From: an uncultured Oscillospiraceae bacterium
GTDB lineage: Bacteria > Bacillota > Clostridia > Oscillospirales > Oscillospiraceae
Length of the DNA stretch: 17,620 nt
NCBI GenBank assembly: GCA_910584395.1
Contig: CAJUAS010000033.1
Coordinates: forward strand, 1-17,620
Direction: 5' to 3'
A model generated the notes under the pieces. It had not been told where the DNA came from. It saw only the letters and a list, made by a program, of their open reading frames with translations, and made no database searches. Below are positions 16,331 through 17,620 of the stretch, in pieces. Within the stretch, counting starts at the first letter, position 1; every line of letters begins with the position of its first letter. Made by a program: the position numbers and the translations under genes.

Positions 16331-16344
16331 CTCCTTGGAAGGAG
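16331..16344 (-). promoter_or_regulatory. Possible ribosome-site-masking hairpin
   Basis: On the minus strand CTCCTT-CC-AAGGAG sits immediately before the 68-residue gene, so the AAGGAGG ribosome site can pair with an upstream CTCCTT. The loop is short (2 nt, or 4 nt with a 5-bp stem). This would dampen initiation. Seen in sequence; effect inferred. Confidence 0.3.
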
Positions 16345-16410
16345 CGGTGTGTGTTTTGCTCTTTCCACTACCCACTGGAGGTGAGGTGCGCGTTTGGCCG
16401 AAAAATCTAT

Positions 16411-16448
16411 AAAAAAAGTTTTTGCCCTTCAGCCAGCGACTGAAGGGC
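16411..16448 (-). terminator. Candidate terminator after the sigma-like gene
   Basis: GCCCTTCAG (16424-16432) and CTGAAGGGC (16440-16448) form a perfect 9-bp stem with a 7-nt loop. In the minus direction it begins 7 nt after the sigma-like stop and is followed by AAAAAC and then seven T residues. The T-run is displaced from the stem, so this may be a weak or partial terminator setting the level of the downstream phage genes. Confidence 0.5.
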
Positions 16449-16455
16449 GGGAATT

Positions 16456-16980
16456 TCAGATGTACATACCAAGCTGTTCACGGAGAATGCGGAGCAGCTT
16501 GTCTCTGCGGTAAGTATAAGTGTTGCGGGAAATGCCCAGGGTCGAAGCAATATCTCGTTCGGATTTTCCTTCCATAATCAGTTCGCAGATACGGCGGCCT
16601 TCGGGGTCCAGTTCCTGTAACTTCTGATATAGGGCACAGAGCAGTTCACGATCTTCCATGATGGACTGTGCGTTGGGGGCATCGTCCGGCAGGTCATCTG
16701 CCCAACTTTTCTGGTTACCCTCACCGTCCTCAACGGTATAATCCAGAGAGAGGTTATCTCCGGCAGCACGGAACTCACAGGCAAGGCAGTCGCCATCGCA
16801 CATCCAGGTCTTGGACTTCGGACACATACACTGACCGTGTGACTGGGCGCGTTTGCGGGTGGCCCAAATATCACGGTAGTAGGCGTAATACTGCTCTTCG
16901 GTTACTTCCACCCAGGTCTTGAGACGGTGGATGTAGACTTTGTACTCACGGGTTGACTTCTGATTTTCATTGGTTTGCAT
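16456..16980 (-). CDS. Phage sigma-70 region-4-like regulator with Cys cluster
   Basis: The 174-residue protein is read from the ATG at 16980, preceded by AAAGGACAAGCA. The N-terminal third (YKVYIHRLKTWVEVTEEQYY then AYYRDIW) is typical of phage sigma-like proteins that sit at the start of early cassettes. A cysteine cluster (Cys51, Cys53, Cys61, Cys65, Cys68; CMCPKSKTWMCDGDCLAC) looks able to bind zinc. The C-terminus (about 108-168) is a region-4-type helix-turn-helix: LQELDPEGRRICELIMEGKS, then ERDIASTLGISRNTYTYRRD. It probably directs or modulates transcription of element genes. The frame has no stop up to a GTG at 17160, adding a further Cys-rich ~60 codons that could be a longer N-terminus; the start is therefore not certain. 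Confidence 0.85.
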   Translation of the reverse strand: MQTNENQKSTREYKVYIHRLKTWVEVTEEQYYAYYRDIWATRKRAQSHGQCMCPKSKTWMCDGDCLACEFRAAGDNLSLDYTVEDGEGNQKSWADDLPDDAPNAQSIMEDRELLCALYQKLQELDPEGRRICELIMEGKSERDIASTLGISRNTYTYRRDKLLRILREQLGMYI

Positions 16981-17244
16981 TGCTTGTCCTTTCCCGCTTT
17001 GGGAAGGGAGGCGGCAGATACAACGAAAGCCGGTGTATTTGATGACACGCCGGCTGCAATGCTCGTGAGAAGGCATAACAAGGCAACGGTGGCACATCGG
17101 ATGGTTGACGGGTAATCCGTTCCAGGTTCCGTATGTATCCACCGCTTCGTTAATGGCCACTCACAAAGCGGAGTATAATTTATTTCGAAGGAGCTACCCT
17201 CGATACAAAAATTATATCTAACAATGCCTGAAAACCCGAATCTT

Positions 17245-17364
17245 GGTGAGTTACAGCTGGAGAAGCATAAAATCCCCGTCTACCGTGCGTTTCCGTTGTT
17301 TGGAAACAGCGTAGACAGGGATTGGTCACGATAAGTGTGTCGAATCGTAACTCGGTGAGTTACA
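17245..17364. repeat. Direct repeats GGTGAGTTACA flanking a hairpin
   Basis: GGTGAGTTACA occurs at 17245-17255 and 17354-17364. Each copy is preceded by CGAATC (17237-17242 and 17341-17346), with 2 and 7 nt between the two parts. The copies bracket the large hairpin. The second copy also forms an inverted repeat with GTAACTC at 17347-17353. Repeated binding sites for a regulator or recombinase are the simplest reading. Confidence 0.6.
17271..17323. repeat. Long imperfect inverted repeat (hairpin)
   Basis: Three matched 6-bp blocks in order: AATCCC/GGGATT (17271-17276 and 17318-17323), GTCTAC/GTAGAC (17278-17283 and 17311-17316) and GTTTCC/GGAAAC (17289-17294 and 17302-17307), with a 7-nt loop. 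There is one mismatch between the first two blocks and a 5/3 internal loop between the next two. There is no T-run, so it is not a normal terminator. It could be a folded DNA site, an RNA element or an element-end structure. Confidence 0.6.
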
Positions 17365-17424
17365 AACTTTTTTGTGTTTTTTGAGTAATATGAATTGTAC
17401 AAACAAAAAGTTGAACAAAAGTCA

Positions 17425-17453
17425 TTGAAAAAGTAATTACTTCGTGCTATAAT
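17425..17453 (+). promoter_or_regulatory. Strong promoter with palindromic operator (antitoxin gene)
   Basis: TTGAAA (17425-17430), 17 nt, TATAAT (17448-17453), with an extended TGC before the -10. The perfect 12-bp palindrome AAGTAATTACTT (17431-17442) fills most of the spacer, and a second palindrome AGCAATTGCT (17461-17470) lies at the likely start site. Upstream is TTGTACAA (17395-17402). Repressor binding in the spacer would block RNA polymerase. Confidence 0.75.
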
Positions 17454-17495
17454 GTAGAATAGCAATTGCTGTAAGTACCTACAAGGAGGCAAGTC

Positions 17496-17620
17496 ATGGC
17501 TGAGGTAAAGAAAAGTATCACTCCGATGGAGCATTATAATATGTCCGACTTCCTGCGTGGACAGGCATCAAAAATTATAACTACAATATCTACCGAAGAT
17601 AAGGCTGGTTTTGTCTTGAA
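17496..17620 (+). CDS. Phd/YefM-like antitoxin, 3' end beyond window
   Basis: The ATG has AAGGAGG 6 nt upstream, and 41 codons are visible before the right edge. The sequence MAEVKKSITPMEHYNMSDFL, then RGQASKIITTISTEDKAGFV, has the pattern of Phd/YefM-type antitoxins. In these, an N-terminal DNA-binding part (here MSDFLRGQASKIIT) is followed by a segment that usually continues as an F/Y-V-L-x-x-x-G-K-P-x-A-V-L strand. These proteins neutralise a partner toxin and repress their own promoter; the palindromes upstream fit that. A toxin gene, if any, would lie beyond the window, so the pair is not proven. The AT-rich composition matches the element rather than the pyr region. Confidence 0.65.
   Translation, partial: MAEVKKSITPMEHYNMSDFLRGQASKIITTISTEDKAGFVL

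Larger units (their letters stand above)
17161..17424. other. AT-rich regulatory intergenic stretch
   Basis: No convincing gene here. On the minus strand, TATAAT at 17216-17211 could serve the sigma-like gene, but no good -35 is visible. The stretch holds the long hairpin at 17271-17323 and two copies of GGTGAGTTACA. It also has GTAACTC-GGT-GAGTTAC (17347-17363) followed by a T-run, which may be an operator or weak terminator, and the palindrome TTGTACAA at 17395-17402. It separates leftward phage genes from the rightward antitoxin gene and looks like a control region. Confidence 0.5.

Overview
The window looks like chromosome from a GC-rich member of the Clostridia, most likely a gut Oscillospiraceae-type organism. 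This rests on strong AGGAGG ribosome sites, the clustered pyrimidine genes with a two-subunit (PyrD/PyrK) dihydroorotate dehydrogenase, and the families of the mobile genes. It is an inference from composition and gene content; no species marker is present.

Region 1 (1-3181, plus strand) holds a DUF58 protein cut by the left edge. It is followed with an ATGA overlap by a membrane-anchored transglutaminase-like protein, the usual DUF58/transglutaminase pair. A strong, nearly symmetric hairpin ends the operon and also serves the convergent operon.

Region 2 (3198-11147, minus strand) is one long operon read from right to left: pyrC, pyrF, pyrK, pyrD, a histidine phosphatase-GNAT fusion, a YgiQ-family radical SAM protein, and a DegV-family protein. 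Gaps are at most 31 nt and several genes overlap. A clear TTGCTT-17-TATAAT promoter lies just upstream of pyrC and leaves a leader of only about 25 nt, so there is no room for a PyrR-type attenuator. A small 60-codon gene is divergent from this promoter and ends at a perfect 16-bp hairpin.

Region 3 (about 11430 to the right edge, minus strand until 16980) has visibly lower GC and is a phage-derived mobile element or prophage remnant. Reading leftwards it carries a sigma-like regulator, a small gene, a short phage protein of the type often labelled rrp5-like, a DUF2800 PD-(D/E)XK nuclease, a DUF2815 single-stranded-DNA-binding protein and a small membrane protein. Next comes a chimeric gene whose first 24 codons look like the start of a phage family-A DNA polymerase and whose remainder is the back half of a serine recombinase. 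A complete large serine recombinase follows. The order DUF2800-DUF2815-DNA polymerase is a standard phage early module. Here it appears that almost all of the polymerase, everything that once lay beyond it, and the catalytic half of the first recombinase were lost in a single in-frame deletion.

Region 4 (17161-17620) is an AT-rich regulatory stretch with a long imperfect hairpin, direct repeats and several perfect palindromes. It leads into the start of a Phd/YefM-like antitoxin gene that runs off the window. The most notable items are the polymerase-recombinase fusion, the compact surviving phage module, the palindrome-rich antitoxin promoter, and the phosphatase-acetyltransferase fusion inside the pyrimidine operon.
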